From: Pseudomonas fluorescens
GTDB lineage: Bacteria > Pseudomonadota > Gammaproteobacteria > Pseudomonadales > Pseudomonadaceae
Direction: 5' to 3'
NCBI RefSeq assembly: GCF_000967965.1
Contig: NZ_LACC01000006.1
Location: forward strand, 1 to 64,000
Length of the DNA: 64,000 nucleotides
In this document: in pieces, positions 53,382-61,329 of the stretch
Numbering within the stretch: the first letter of the stretch is position 1
How the letters are laid out: the number at the start of each line of letters is the position of its first letter
Program-made: the position numbers and the translations under genes
Notes under the pieces: generated by a model
Databases searched by the model: none
Seen by the model: only the letters and a program-made list of their open reading frames with translations
Told to the model about the DNA's origin: nothing

Positions 53382-54722
53382 TCAAACAAATTGCGACAGC
53401 AGCAGGGTCAGCCCCAGCGCAATCAATGAAGCCAACACGGTGGCCGAGGTGAACTTCTTCAACGCCTCGGCGAGCGAGACACCCAGGTACTCCTTGACCA
53501 CCCAGAAGGCAGAGTCCGTCACATGGGTCCAGCCAATGGCGCCGGCACCGATGGCAATACAGATAATTTCTTTACTTACGGTTGGATGAGCACTCAGCAT
53601 CGGCATCACCATGCCGGCGGCGCTGATCATTGCCACCGTCGCTGAACCGACCGCGAAATGCATCAACCCGGCCACCAACCACGCCAGGACGATGGGATTC
53701 ATGTTCAATTGCGTCAACGAACCGGACAGCGCGTTACCCACACCGCTGTCGACCAGGATGCCGTTGAATGCCCCACCGGCACCGATAATCAGCAGAATGC
53801 TGGCCAGCGGAGGAAAGCTCTTCTGAGTGTGCGCGAGCAAGTCAGGCATTGATAAACCGCGGCGCAAACCCAACGCCCAGTAAGCGAACACCACAGCAAT
53901 GAACAGTGCTATCAGCGGCGTCCCCAGAAACGAAACGATGCTGAAGAGCACGGAGTCATGGGGCAGTCCGGCTGCAAGACTTTTGCCGACCATCAGCAGA
54001 AGTGGCAACAGGATGGTCATCAGCGTCAAGCCAAGGCCTGGCAAGTCCCGGGTCGCGCTGTCAACGCAATGTTCGTCCAGAAAAGCTTCTTGAGAGTCGG
54101 GCGCTTCACTCTTGCAGACCAGCTTGATCCACAGCGGCCCGGCAATGATGGCGGTAGGCAGCGCGATAATGAGGCCATACACAATCACCTTGCCGACATC
54201 GGCTCCCAGCAGCCCGGTGATGGCCATGGCGGCAGGATGCGGGGGCAACATGCAATGAACCGCCATTAGCGACACCGCCAAGGGCACGCCCAGGTATAGA
54301 AGGTTGATCCGGGTCTCTTTGGCGACCACATAGATCAGGGGAATCAGCAGAACGAATCCAACCTCGAAGAACACAGGTATGCCCGCGATAAACCCAACAA
54401 GCATCATGGCCCATGAGGCGCGCTCTTTACCCAAGGCGCTCAATAGCGTCTGGGCAATGCGCTCCGCGCCACCGGACTCTTCCAGCATCTTGCCGAGTAT
54501 GCCGCCAAGGCCAATGATCGTTGCCAGGAACCCGAGTGTTCCACCGACACCTTTTTCATAGGAAGAGGCCATTTGCGCCAGTGGCATGCCTGAACCGATA
54601 CCCACCACAAAGCTCGCTGCGGTCAAGGCCAGGAATGCATGGACACGCACTTTGACGATTAGAAAAACGATCAGAATGATGGCGCAAAACAACACCAGCA
54701 AAAGAGTGGGACCACTGTGCAT
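53382..54722 (-). CDS. dsdX: GntP-family D-serine transporter DsdX
   Basis: A 446-residue membrane protein of the gluconate permease family, almost the same length as E. coli DsdX (445). Many helices are visible, with MHCMLPPHPAAMAITGLLGADVG and TMILLPLLLMVGKSLAAG. The ATG at 54722 is preceded by AGGAGATTGT; an upstream start at 54770 would add a non-homologous stretch. Next to dsdA and dsdC its substrate is D-serine with good confidence. Confidence 0.9.
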   Translation of the reverse strand: MHSGPTLLLVLFCAIILIVFLIVKVRVHAFLALTAASFVVGIGSGMPLAQMASSYEKGVGGTLGFLATIIGLGGILGKMLEESGGAERIAQTLLSALGKERASWAMMLVGFIAGIPVFFEVGFVLLIPLIYVVAKETRINLLYLGVPLAVSLMAVHCMLPPHPAAMAITGLLGADVGKVIVYGLIIALPTAIIAGPLWIKLVCKSEAPDSQEAFLDEHCVDSATRDLPGLGLTLMTILLPLLLMVGKSLAAGLPHDSVLFSIVSFLGTPLIALFIAVVFAYWALGLRRGLSMPDLLAHTQKSFPPLASILLIIGAGGAFNGILVDSGVGNALSGSLTQLNMNPIVLAWLVAGLMHFAVGSATVAMISAAGMVMPMLSAHPTVSKEIICIAIGAGAIGWTHVTDSAFWVVKEYLGVSLAEALKKFTSATVLASLIALGLTLLLSQFV

Positions 54723-54753
54723 ACAATCTCCTGAAGAGCTTTTATTGTTGAAA

Positions 54754-54773
54754 TGAGTGATCTGGGTCACTCA
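54754..54773. promoter_or_regulatory. Candidate DsdC operator upstream of dsdX
   Basis: TGAGTGA and TCACTCA are perfect complements separated by six bases, and the whole fits the LysR T-N11-A dyad form. It lies 32 bp upstream of the dsdX start. Confidence 0.5.
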
Positions 54774-54920
54774 GCTTTTCGGCATTAGAGAGCGCTACAC
54801 CTGGACCTGACAAAGGATGGATTTTCAAGGGATGGATGACATGAGGTCATCTATGGTGAGTGCATGGCGTGAAGTGATGAAAGTTCGAGCCTGCTGTCCC
54901 ATCACACCTCAAGCCAGACC

Positions 54921-55200
54921 TTACGATTTACGAAAGTCGGCAATGGTTTTGAGAGCGGGAGCCAAACACCCCGTCAGCCACATCAACTCGATGTTTGCGC
55001 CCGACCTCATGCTTAAGCCGGCGGCTGGACTGAGTTCGATTGAGATAGCCGTAGATATAGAACTTCAGCAAGACTGCTGTGCGATAGACCGGATGACCTG
55101 TTGCGGCAGGTTCGACGCCCTCAAACCCAAGTCCCCCCCACGCCGAATTCATCGACAAAAATGTCGCCCCCCTCGCACTGGATTTTCCTCGGCTAAATGA
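54921..55200 (-). pseudogene. Remnant of an IS1182-type transposase
   Basis: Minus-strand frames give AEENPVRGGDIFVDEF, then in another frame GLGFEGVEPAATGHPVYRTA and LKFYIYGYLNRTQSSRR, then in a third frame CLAPALKTIADFRKS before a stop. Together these follow the N-terminal domain of IS1182/IS5-superfamily transposases, broken by at least two frameshifts, with the catalytic domain missing. It marks the left boundary of the decayed mobile region next to dsdX. Confidence 0.75.
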
Positions 55201-55281
55201 GCGAGTGCTGAAGAACATCGGATAGTGGAATGCAAAGCGGCCGGCATGACTCGGTACAAGGCCAGCAAGCACCTCGGAATC

Positions 55282-55488
55282 CTTCAGCTGCAAGGATCAT
55301 GGCGCCGATGCCGGAGCGATATCACCAACGCTACGAGCAATGAACCACTCGAACAGTCACGCCAACGCCGGCGGCCAGGTAGCCGTGTGCGTCACAGGCG
55401 AAGTCACCCACACTACAAGGCAATCGGGAACAGCAAGGCGGTCACCGTCGTTCGCTGGATCGGGATGCGGATTCTGCGACAGCTTTGA
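55282..55488 (+). pseudogene. Remnant of a prophage DNA cytosine methyltransferase (C-terminus)
   Basis: One frame reads KDHGADAGAISPTLRAMNHS and AGGQVAVCVTGEVTHT. A shifted frame ends HPHYKAIGNSKAVTVVRWIG. These are the target-recognition and final motif X regions of phage Dcm-like enzymes (motif X normally GNSMAVPVMRWIG). Catalytic motifs are absent and the frame is broken. The 3' end overlaps a zinc-ribbon gene on the other strand. Confidence 0.75.
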
Positions 55489-55732
55489 TCCTACCTAACA
55501 CCAGCCCATCGCACGGTTTAAGGTCGATCTTGGGGCTTACACGTCCGACAACGTATTGCCCCTGAATCCACATCTGCGTCCTGTCTACATCGATTCGATA
55601 ATGATTTTTCGCCGAAAGAGCCAAAACCTCACCGGTGATTTCGTAGCGACCACATTCCCGGCAAGCCACTGCTCGACCACCATCCTCAGTAGCACGGATA
55701 TTAGCTTCGTCCCCACAAACTAAACACTTCAT
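55442..55732 (-). CDS. Prophage zinc-ribbon protein, copy A
   Basis: A 96-residue protein starting MKCLVCGDEANIRATED with a second pair CRECGRYEITG, so two CxxC knuckles form a probable zinc ribbon in the first 40 residues. The ATG at 55732 is chosen because upstream residues to 55882 have no counterpart in copy B (61008-61247), which starts MECLICDEPASD. It is divergent from the gene at 55821, as copy B is from the gene at 61330. Function unknown. Confidence 0.65.
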   Translation of the reverse strand: MKCLVCGDEANIRATEDGGRAVACRECGRYEITGEVLALSAKNHYRIDVDRTQMWIQGQYVVGRVSPKIDLKPCDGLVLGRIKAVAESASRSSERR

Positions 55733-55820
55733 GTCCAGCCCTCCCAGTTCGTAAACATTCAACTGTAGCTGATCACAAACAACCTTCACCGCTCGGGCAT
55801 GCCCCGGCCAAGGACGCCCC

Positions 55821-56432
55821 ATGCCCACAGAAAACAAACCGGCCGAGCCGATTCCGAGCTTGGCGAGCGGCGCCGACCTCAATGCAGCGACCTGGACCGA
55901 CTTCGTAGAACGCCTGCGCTACGACTGCAAAGGCCCGCGGGTCGACGACCATTGCACCAGCGGCGCAATCTTCATTGTTGAAGAACGCAAGATCATCTGC
56001 GGCCTGGATACCGACTACACCGACAAAAAGCTGGTGTATTTCAACAGTGGCGAATCGGTCTGCTACAGCCCTACCGAGTACTGGCAGAACTGTGACCGCG
56101 ACCAGAAACGCAAGCTAAACCAGTTGATGCAGGACGAGTGCGGCGTGCAGTTCATGAAAGCTCGTGAATGGCAGCAATGGGACGTGTTGGACGGGCTGCC
56201 CGAGCACACTGTCACCGGTTGGGTCGACCACTGGGATTATGTCAACGCGCACTTCACCCATGCCGCTGCCGAAGCCTTTATCCAGCGCAAGAAATACGAC
56301 TATCGCGACGGCCTGCGCATCTACGTCGACAGTCAGTACTGGTGCTGGGAATTCGAGGCGATCAAAGCGGCGATCCTCGACGGCACGCTGACATATGATG
56401 CGTCACCATCATATTGTCCACCCAAGGGGTGA
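55821..56432 (+). CDS. Prophage protein of unknown function (MPTEN leader, module A)
   Basis: A 203-residue acidic protein with no recognised domain. It begins MPTENKPAEPIPSL and is rich in Trp, Tyr and Asp in its second half (TVTGWVDHWDYVNAH, DSQYWCWEFEAIKAAI). The first five residues and about 40 bp of upstream DNA nearly match those of the gene at 61330, but the rest differs. It is intact and probably a small phage regulatory or accessory protein. Confidence 0.65.
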   Translation: MPTENKPAEPIPSLASGADLNAATWTDFVERLRYDCKGPRVDDHCTSGAIFIVEERKIICGLDTDYTDKKLVYFNSGESVCYSPTEYWQNCDRDQKRKLNQLMQDECGVQFMKAREWQQWDVLDGLPEHTVTGWVDHWDYVNAHFTHAAAEAFIQRKKYDYRDGLRIYVDSQYWCWEFEAIKAAILDGTLTYDASPSYCPPKG

Positions 56433-56501
56433 CAGTTAAAAAATTCAGGTCATCCTCTATGGCTTTTGGCCATTAAGGATTTTTTCGTGATCACGTTAGG
56501 A

Positions 56502-56954
56502 ATGAATAAAGGATTGATGCTGAGTATCAGCATTGCAGCTTTGCTATCCGGTTGTGCTACTACGCCTAAACCAATCATGCCAAATTCCGTGTATGACGAT
56601 TTTGCTAGGGGATATGCGGTTGTCCAGATTTGTGGCATCTCAGGTCAGATGTCACCTGATACAGCTTTATGGGCAAAGCGAATGCTCAATAGCAGGGCTG
56701 GATCATATAGCTTTGACCCCGCCTTTTTGGAGAGTAGATATCAGGCAATATATCATCCAGGCCTAACAACGCCACCAGCAGAGGTCTGTAATCAATACGC
56801 TATGGCGTCGGAGGAATATAAACAAGTGGTACAAGCGAACAACGCCCAAGTTGAGGCTAATACACGCGCTATTCAGACTCAGATACAAAACAATAGGCCT
56901 GTTAATACCTACTGCAACAAGATAGGGACGCAGACCTTATGCAACTCTTACTAA
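56502..56954 (+). CDS. Putative lipoprotein, likely lysogenic cargo
   Basis: A 150-residue protein starting at the ATG at 56502 (AGGA just upstream). It has a lipoprotein signal with lipobox LLSGC at about residues 15-19. The mature part is Gln/Asn-rich (EYKQVVQANNAQVEANTRAIQTQIQNN) and has a cysteine pair at the C-terminus. Base composition is clearly lower in GC than its neighbours, a sign of separate acquisition. No family recognised. Confidence 0.65.
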   Translation: MNKGLMLSISIAALLSGCATTPKPIMPNSVYDDFARGYAVVQICGISGQMSPDTALWAKRMLNSRAGSYSFDPAFLESRYQAIYHPGLTTPPAEVCNQYAMASEEYKQVVQANNAQVEANTRAIQTQIQNNRPVNTYCNKIGTQTLCNSY

Positions 56955-56987
56955 GCAAAGCAAATGCAAGGGCAGGCAACTAGATCG

Positions 56988-57040
56988 TCGCGAAAAGTCG
57001 TTGATGCGGCACAGGAAAGAATCAGTGAGCTGAGCGAGGC
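56988..57040 (+). pseudogene. Short remnant of the MPTEN coiled-coil protein gene
   Basis: One frame reads VVDAAQERISELSEASV, matching VVDQAQERISELRDEL in the intact gene at 61330-61992. The match ends after about 17 codons. It shows that segment A once held a closer copy of the segment B gene. Confidence 0.55.
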
Positions 57041-57108
57041 CTCCGTGACTGCAGCTCTACGATCTTCAGTTGCGTCTCGCAGTGCACGATCAACATCTCG
57101 ATCGAGCG

Positions 57109-57865
57109 GGTAATACGGGTTCTTTCGCTTTGTGCAAGGAAGTGGCGGGATGAAGAGCGCAGGCCCTGGCTTGATTCGGTGCCAATGCTGGCCAAGCTGG
57201 ATCTAAAGAAAAAGGTTCGTGAGCCCTACCCCATGACATGGGAAGAGCAATCGATCCTTTTCGGAGAATTGCCGGCGCACCTGCAGACGATGGCCCTGTT
57301 CAAGGTGAACACGGGTTGCCGCGAGCAGGAGGTTTGCAAATTGAGATGGGATTGGGAAATCTCGGTACCGGAACTGGGCACCAGCGTATTCCTGATACCG
57401 TCCGACTTTGGCGGCCGAAACGAGCGGTCAGGTGTGAAAAGTGGTGATGAGCGACTGGTCGTGCTGAATAGCGTGGCGAAATCGATCATCGACAGACAGC
57501 GCGGTCAGAGCAAGGACTGGGTGTTTCCTTTCAATGGCAACGCGATGCACCGCATGAATGATTCAGCCTGGAAGAAAGCGCGGGTGAGAGCGGCGAAACT
57601 CTGGCAGGAGGAAAACCTTCGCCCCGCTCACCCTGGAAACGCATCCATCAGGGTGCATGACTTGAAACATACGTTTGGCCGTCGCCTTCGGGCGGCAGGT
57701 GTCACACAGGTAGACCGAAAGGCCTTGCTAGGGCACAAGAACGGCAGCATCACCAGTCACTACTCGGGCGCTGCGCTCGGGCATCTGATTGAAGCTGCAA
57801 ATATGGTATCAGCAACTGATTCGCGGGGGCCGGTGCTGACGATCTTGAAGAGGAAAGCTGGATGA
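57109..57865 (+). pseudogene. 5'-truncated prophage integrase (segment A)
   Basis: The catalytic domain of a tyrosine recombinase. Catalytic Arg lies in NTGCREQEVCKLRW, box II in VHDLKHTFGRRLRAAG, the His in LLGHKNGSITSHYSGA, and the nucleophile Tyr in SHYSG. Sequence similarity begins near 57109 (VIRVLSLCARKWRDEERRPWLDSVP), but no start codon or N-terminal arm/core-binding domain precedes it; the first ATG in frame is 57179 or later. The end lies 66 bp before the att-like repeat, as in segment B. It is probably inactive. Confidence 0.75.
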
Positions 57866-57894
57866 AGTCCCGAAAAACTCCCCACCAATGAAAA

Positions 57895-57911
57895 AGCCCA
57901 ACGGGCTAAAG
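57895..57911 (+). terminator. Weak terminator after the truncated integrase
   Basis: AGCCC-AAC-GGGCT forms a five-base stem followed by AAAGTTTT, 29 bp after the integrase stop. Confidence 0.4.
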
Positions 57912-57930
57912 TTTTGCTAAGTCATTGAAA

Positions 57931-58048
57931 AATATGGTCGGAACGGAGTGATTCGAACACTCGCCCCCTAGCACCCCATCTCCTTTTTCGTGCCTCTTGA
58001 AAGATTTAAAAATTTCACCCTGGACTCTACGAAGCTAGTATTTACTTG
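57931..58048 (-). repeat. att-like repeat, copy 1, containing a tRNA-Pro(GGG) 3' half
   Basis: 118 bp aligned without gaps to 63771-63888 with 15 mismatches by my count. On the minus strand it contains the anticodon loop ATGGGGT, GCTAG, variable loop, T-arm GAGTGTTCGAATCACTC, acceptor strand CGTTCCG and ACCA: the 3' half of a proline tRNA with anticodon GGG. The 5' half does not follow (GGAG instead of CTAGC), so this is an attachment-site duplicate, not a working tRNA gene. It lies just past the segment A integrase. Confidence 0.8.
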
Positions 58049-58117
58049 GCCTATGGCGTGCTGGGCCTCCTGGTGATGATTGCCCGGGTAGTGCTTCAGC
58101 CGAATTTGGCCAAATGA
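58031..58117 (+). pseudogene. C-terminal tail of a small phage membrane protein
   Basis: The open frame ends LAYGVLGLLVMIARVVLQPNLAK and its stop overlaps the ATG of the next gene as ATGA. It is the last membrane helix of a holin-like or superinfection protein whose 5' end was lost at the att junction, because the frame reads straight into the repeat. Confidence 0.45.
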
Positions 58118-58302
58118 GCAGCGTCACCCGGCTACATCACGCATTGCCACTGAGCCGAGCCATCAACAAGGCCATCACTGATCTGGATAGCGCCATTGTC
58201 AATGCGATCGATGCCGCAAAGGCTGCTGGTCTGCCTCAGGGCCTGGTCGTATCTCTCTTGCACGGGCACGCCCAGGTACAGACCAACATCATGGTGAGCT
58301 GA
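58114..58302 (+). CDS. Small phage-type protein
   Basis: A 62-residue protein (MSSVTRLHHALPLSR...). It is mostly helical, with an Ala-rich middle and the end LPQGLVVSLLHGHAQVQTNIMVS. Its start overlaps the stop of the truncated membrane protein frame. I do not recognise a named family, but such small ORFs are common in Pseudomonas prophage early regions. Confidence 0.55.
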   Translation: MSSVTRLHHALPLSRAINKAITDLDSAIVNAIDAAKAAGLPQGLVVSLLHGHAQVQTNIMVS

Positions 58303-58370
58303 ACTGTTCAATGCTCTGGATTGATCTGTCAGTACCAGCTACTTTGAGATTTCACGCAAGGAGTTCGGAC

Positions 58371-58604
58371 ATGGCAGATAAATATGTTGGAAAAATAGTT
58401 GGGGTTGGCACGGATAACTTGCACTACGTGATTAACATCTATCAGGACGAGACCATTGAGCGCTCGCCAAACGGCATGGTTCGACATGAAGGCCTGAAGC
58501 ATTTCGAAATGCAATCTGGTGGTGACGTGAAAAAGATTTCTGAGACTGAGTACGAGATTGTGGCTACGGGAGTGAGGGTGACCGTGCATGATGCTCAAAG
58601 CTAA
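58371..58604 (+). CDS. Small phage-type protein
   Basis: A 77-residue protein starting MADKYVGKIVGVGTDNLHY with AAGGAG 8 bp before the ATG. The sequence is predicted mainly beta-strand (KKISETEYEIVATGVRVTVHD), perhaps a small OB- or SH3-like fold. The frame is open to 58311, but the chosen start has the only good ribosome site. Function unknown. Confidence 0.55.
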   Translation: MADKYVGKIVGVGTDNLHYVINIYQDETIERSPNGMVRHEGLKHFEMQSGGDVKKISETEYEIVATGVRVTVHDAQS

Positions 58605-58755
58605 GAAAGTCTGTCTGTCATGTGAGCACTTGAATGAGAGTGCCGCATGGTAGGTCGAAGCAATCTCCCGTTCGCCACCATATGAAAACAAGTGTGGCCA
58701 AGGGGGATCGGCTCTGAGGATTCGCCTAAACCTTTGCCTCAAACCGCTGTGTTAA
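58591..58755 (+). pseudogene. Small cysteine-rich phage protein interrupted by TAG
   Basis: Reading from the ATG at 58591 gives MLKAKKVCLSCEHLNESAAW, then TAG at 58651-58653, then VEAISRSPPYENKCGQGG... to TAA at 58755 in the same frame. The cysteine spacing (CxxC, then a later C with CGQGG) looks like a small zinc-binding phage protein and coding character continues past the stop. A nonsense mutation is the simplest reading. Confidence 0.45.
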
Positions 58756-58772
58756 TTCTTAACCTGCGGGGA

Positions 58773-59093
58773 ATGAGCGAGCTGGAATTCAGATTTTCTG
58801 CGGATAACTCCGTCGACCATGGTTATCATCTCTGCACCGTCAGCAGAGGTGAAGAAATGACATCTGAGATTGAAAGAACCGCCCAATACTCCATCGACTA
58901 TTTAGAGTCTTTCCTTTCACCGGTAGGACGGGGCGTGGGTACGTCGGACAGTCTGCCATTTGAGATTGAATCGGAGAGTGGTCAAAGAGCTGCCTTCGAA
59001 ACCATTCGCAAGCACTTTGAGATCCACCACCCTTGGCTGAGTTTAAGGCTCGCTGAAAAAGGTCGATTCGGATTTTCAGGCATAAGGCCTTAA
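58773..59093 (+). CDS. Hypothetical prophage protein
   Basis: A 106-residue protein (MSELEFRFSADNSVDHGYHL...), acidic in the middle and ending LRLAEKGRFGFSGIRP. The upstream in-frame start at 58692 would run through the interrupted zinc-protein gene, so I prefer 58773. The ribosome site (CGGGGA) is weak. No family recognised. Confidence 0.5.
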   Translation: MSELEFRFSADNSVDHGYHLCTVSRGEEMTSEIERTAQYSIDYLESFLSPVGRGVGTSDSLPFEIESESGQRAAFETIRKHFEIHHPWLSLRLAEKGRFGFSGIRP

Positions 59094-59113
59094 ACCTTTA
59101 ACACTGAATGAAA

Positions 59114-59177
59114 CCTCGCCATCGAGCGGTTTTTTTTGTATCTGCATGCAGGGCCTGCATCCTCGTCTCTGTGAGAC
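59114..59177 (+). repeat. Repeated structured leader element, copy 1
   Basis: In order: a short stem with a T-run (CTCG-CCAT-CGAG, TTTTTTTT), the palindrome ATGCAGGGCCTGCAT (59146-59160), and the hairpin GTCTC-TGT-GAGAC (59165-59177) followed by AAC. The same three-part arrangement recurs at 59546-59609. It stands upstream of the acidic-protein gene and looks like a phage terminator plus leader unit. Confidence 0.6.
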
Positions 59178-59279
59178 AACGCTAAGCTGCTCCGTGAACG
59201 TGTCGTTGTTTCGTGATCGTTGACTGAGGGAAAGGATCTGCATATACAGTCCGTTCTTTCATTTTTGTTTCGGTAAGTC

Positions 59280-59438
59280 ATGAGCGAAGAACGAGATATT
59301 CCCGAGCCTGAGCACGACCACCTGCTCGATCATGAATTCCATGATGACGAGTCATGGGTTGAAGAAGATGCTCAGGCAATTGTTGACGAAGAAGATGATG
59401 ACGTTGATTTTCTTGATCAGATAGATCAAGACGACTGA
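59280..59438 (+). CDS. Very acidic 52-residue protein
   Basis: An ATG-initiated frame of 52 residues (MSEERDIPEPEHDHLLDHEF...IDQDD) in which 25 residues are Asp or Glu. It lies between the two leader elements in prophage segment B. The ribosome site (GGTAAG) is weak and no family is recognised. Such charge density suggests a DNA-mimic or protein-binding role, which is speculation. Confidence 0.5.
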   Translation: MSEERDIPEPEHDHLLDHEFHDDESWVEEDAQAIVDEEDDDVDFLDQIDQDD

Positions 59439-59545
59439 CACGGAAAAATTTAACACCCAAAAGGTCCGCCCCTTCGCACGGGCCTACATGCTTTGAATCA
59501 AGCCCTGGCAGCCGCCGGTTTTTTTTATGCCAACGATTTACACAG

Positions 59546-59569
59546 GCCTCGTCAATGACGGGGCTTTTT
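59546..59569 (+). terminator. Terminator at the head of leader element copy 2
   Basis: GCCTCGTC and GACGGGGC pair (one G-T wobble) around AAT, followed by TTTTT. Confidence 0.6.
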
Positions 59570-59609
59570 CATATCTGCAGGCAGGGCCTGCAAATAGTCT
59601 CTGGGAGAC
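59570..59609 (+). repeat. Repeated structured leader element, copy 2
   Basis: It contains GCAGGGCCTGC (59581-59591) and the hairpin GTCTC-TGG-GAGAC (59597-59609) followed by AACC, matching copy 1 at 59146-59177. An ATG with phage coding sequence begins six bases later, so the element forms the 5' leader of that gene. Confidence 0.6.
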
Positions 59610-59614
59610 AACCA

Positions 59615-59710
59615 ATGCTGAAGTTCCAACTGGACAGCCTGGACGGTGTCGATGAATCCGTGCGCGCTCTTTACGCCGTGGGTGTCTGGAATCAGCAGAG
59701 GGCAGCATGA
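59615..59710 (+). pseudogene. Truncated phage gene (MLKFQLDSLDGVDESVRALY)
   Basis: 31 codons. The first twenty match the start of a common phage protein of the scaffold/GP20-like type; the rest (AVGVWNQQRAA) does not. The stop overlaps the next frame by ATGA. It looks like a deletion junction that joins the start of a structural-module gene to early-region DNA. Confidence 0.5.
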
Positions 59711-59850
59711 GGCGCATCAACAACCAGGTGCGCCAGCGCCGACGACAGATATGGCTGGATCTACCGGCCCACGGAAATGAAGAGGCAGGCCATGTCCGAA
59801 GAACAGCAGGAGCTGACGGCGGAAGCCATCAAGCAGCGCAAGACAAGCCA

Positions 59851-60837
59851 ATGGCAGTGAACACCATGCGCCGCGTGGCCAAGGGTTGCTGGCGGCACGT
59901 GCTGACCAGCGCGAAGCCATTCATTGTGCCGATGCGCGGAACATCGGAAGCGCACACCAGCACTCACGGTGTCGACGAAGCACTATCGACCATCAGTGCC
60001 GGCGGCACGCATCACGCACTGGTGCAGCCGGTAGCGGCGCCGTTCCTCACCGAGTGCGCCAACGGCTCGTCGCAGCGCAACTTCAGTGCGCTGGAGCCAC
60101 TGCGCACCCAGGTCGCACAAGTCAAAGGCGGCCACTTCGCGATGGCCGCAGCAAACATGGTGACATTGCGGAAAGGCTCGATCGGCGCCGACGTCACCAG
60201 CCCACTCGGTGTGGTCGCCACGAGTACCGGACATCACGCGGTATCGGCTGCATTCTTCGAACAAGCAAACGGTGGGTTCTACGACGGTGACGGCCGCGCC
60301 GCAGACTCGCCGCTCTCGACCATCTGCCAATCCGGCGCCAACCAGCGACTGGCGAACGCCTACCTGGTGAAGTACTACGGCAACGAGAAGGACGGCATAT
60401 CGCTCACCGAACCAATGCACACGCTGCCGACGAAGGATCGCGTCGCGCTGGTCGAGGTCGTGCAGGTGCCGGACACCCTGACACCTGAGCAGTTGGAAGG
60501 CGCCCGCCGCTGCGCCGCGTTCATGCATGAGCATCTGCCCGAGCACTTCAAAGACCCGGCGGACCTGGTCATGGTCGGCGGCTATGTGCTGGTGGATATC
60601 ACGCTGCGCATGCTTCAGCCGCCAGAGTTGAAGGCCGCGCAAGGCTTCGACAAGGCCTACATCATCGACCGCGGCCTGTTTGTCGACCCGGTCACTGGTG
60701 CCGAAGAGTGGCGTGACATCAACAAAACGGACCAAGTCCGGCTGATTGGCAACAGTGTCTGCCCGGATGAGGCCGAAGCACTGGTCAGCGCCAACGCCGC
60801 CGACATCATCGAACTTTACCAGCGCCTCGCGGCGTGA
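59851..60837 (+). pseudogene. Prophage DNA cytosine methyltransferase lacking its catalytic half (segment B)
   Basis: The frame is open from 59707, but methyltransferase similarity starts near 59851 (MAVNTMRRVAKGCWRHVLTSAKPF) and includes STHGVDEALSTISAGGTHHALVQP and the motif X region VRLIGNSVCPDEAEALV. The N-terminal half with the PCQ and ENV catalytic motifs is missing. The preceding 48 codons are out-of-frame debris that includes a short ORF MSEEQQELTAEA. About 328 residues remain. It may still fold as a target-recognition domain but cannot methylate DNA. Confidence 0.7.
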
Positions 60838-60867
60838 CTCATCCTCACCTATTGAACTGAACCAAAC

Positions 60868-60895
60868 AAAAAAAGGCACCCGCTAAGCAGGTGCC
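60868..60895 (-). terminator. Terminator of the zinc-ribbon gene, copy B
   Basis: On the minus strand, GGCACCTGC and GCGGGTGCC (one mismatch) surround TTA and are followed by a T-rich tail (TTTTTTTG). It lies about 110 bp after the zinc-ribbon stop and also faces the methyltransferase remnant. Confidence 0.65.
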
Positions 60896-61007
60896 TCTCA
60901 CCGGATTAAGCAGGGGTAGGGCCCCGCTCCGGCAGTTCAGTAATACCCCACTTCTACGAATCACGCCAGCTGGCGAGAAAGGAAGATGATAGAGGCATGG
61001 CGGCAGC

Positions 61008-61247
61008 TTAATCCAGGATCAGAACGCTAGCCTGCTGCGAATCAATAGTAGGGATCAGCCCCGAGCCCTGTTGATGTGCGAGCCAGGCCCGAGTCATCTT
61101 CACGTCGAATCGCCAGCCATGGGTTTCCATCCAAACAAGCGCTGTATGGGTAATTCGATATTGTCCGCACTTTACGCATGATCGTTCCTGGTAATCATCA
61201 CCAGCAGCGACGTCCGAGGCAGGCTCATCGCAAATTAGGCATTCCAT
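61008..61247 (-). CDS. Prophage zinc-ribbon protein, copy B
   Basis: A 79-residue protein, MECLICDEPASDVAAGDD, with a second knuckle CVKCGQYRIT. The ATG at 61247 has GGAGG five bases upstream. It is a diverged paralogue of the protein at 55442-55732: same CxxC spacing, same YRIT/YEIT motif, and a shared arginine-aspartate region (FDVKMTRAWLAHQQGSGL against IDVDRTQMWIQGQYVVG). Divergent from the gene at 61330. Function unknown. Confidence 0.7.
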   Translation of the reverse strand: MECLICDEPASDVAAGDDYQERSCVKCGQYRITHTALVWMETHGWRFDVKMTRAWLAHQQGSGLIPTIDSQQASVLILD

Positions 61248-61329
61248 ATCTACCTCCATTGGCTGAACTCTTAACTATAGACGACTCCCCCCCACCACCG
61301 CCCGGGCATGCCCCGGCATAGGACGCCCC

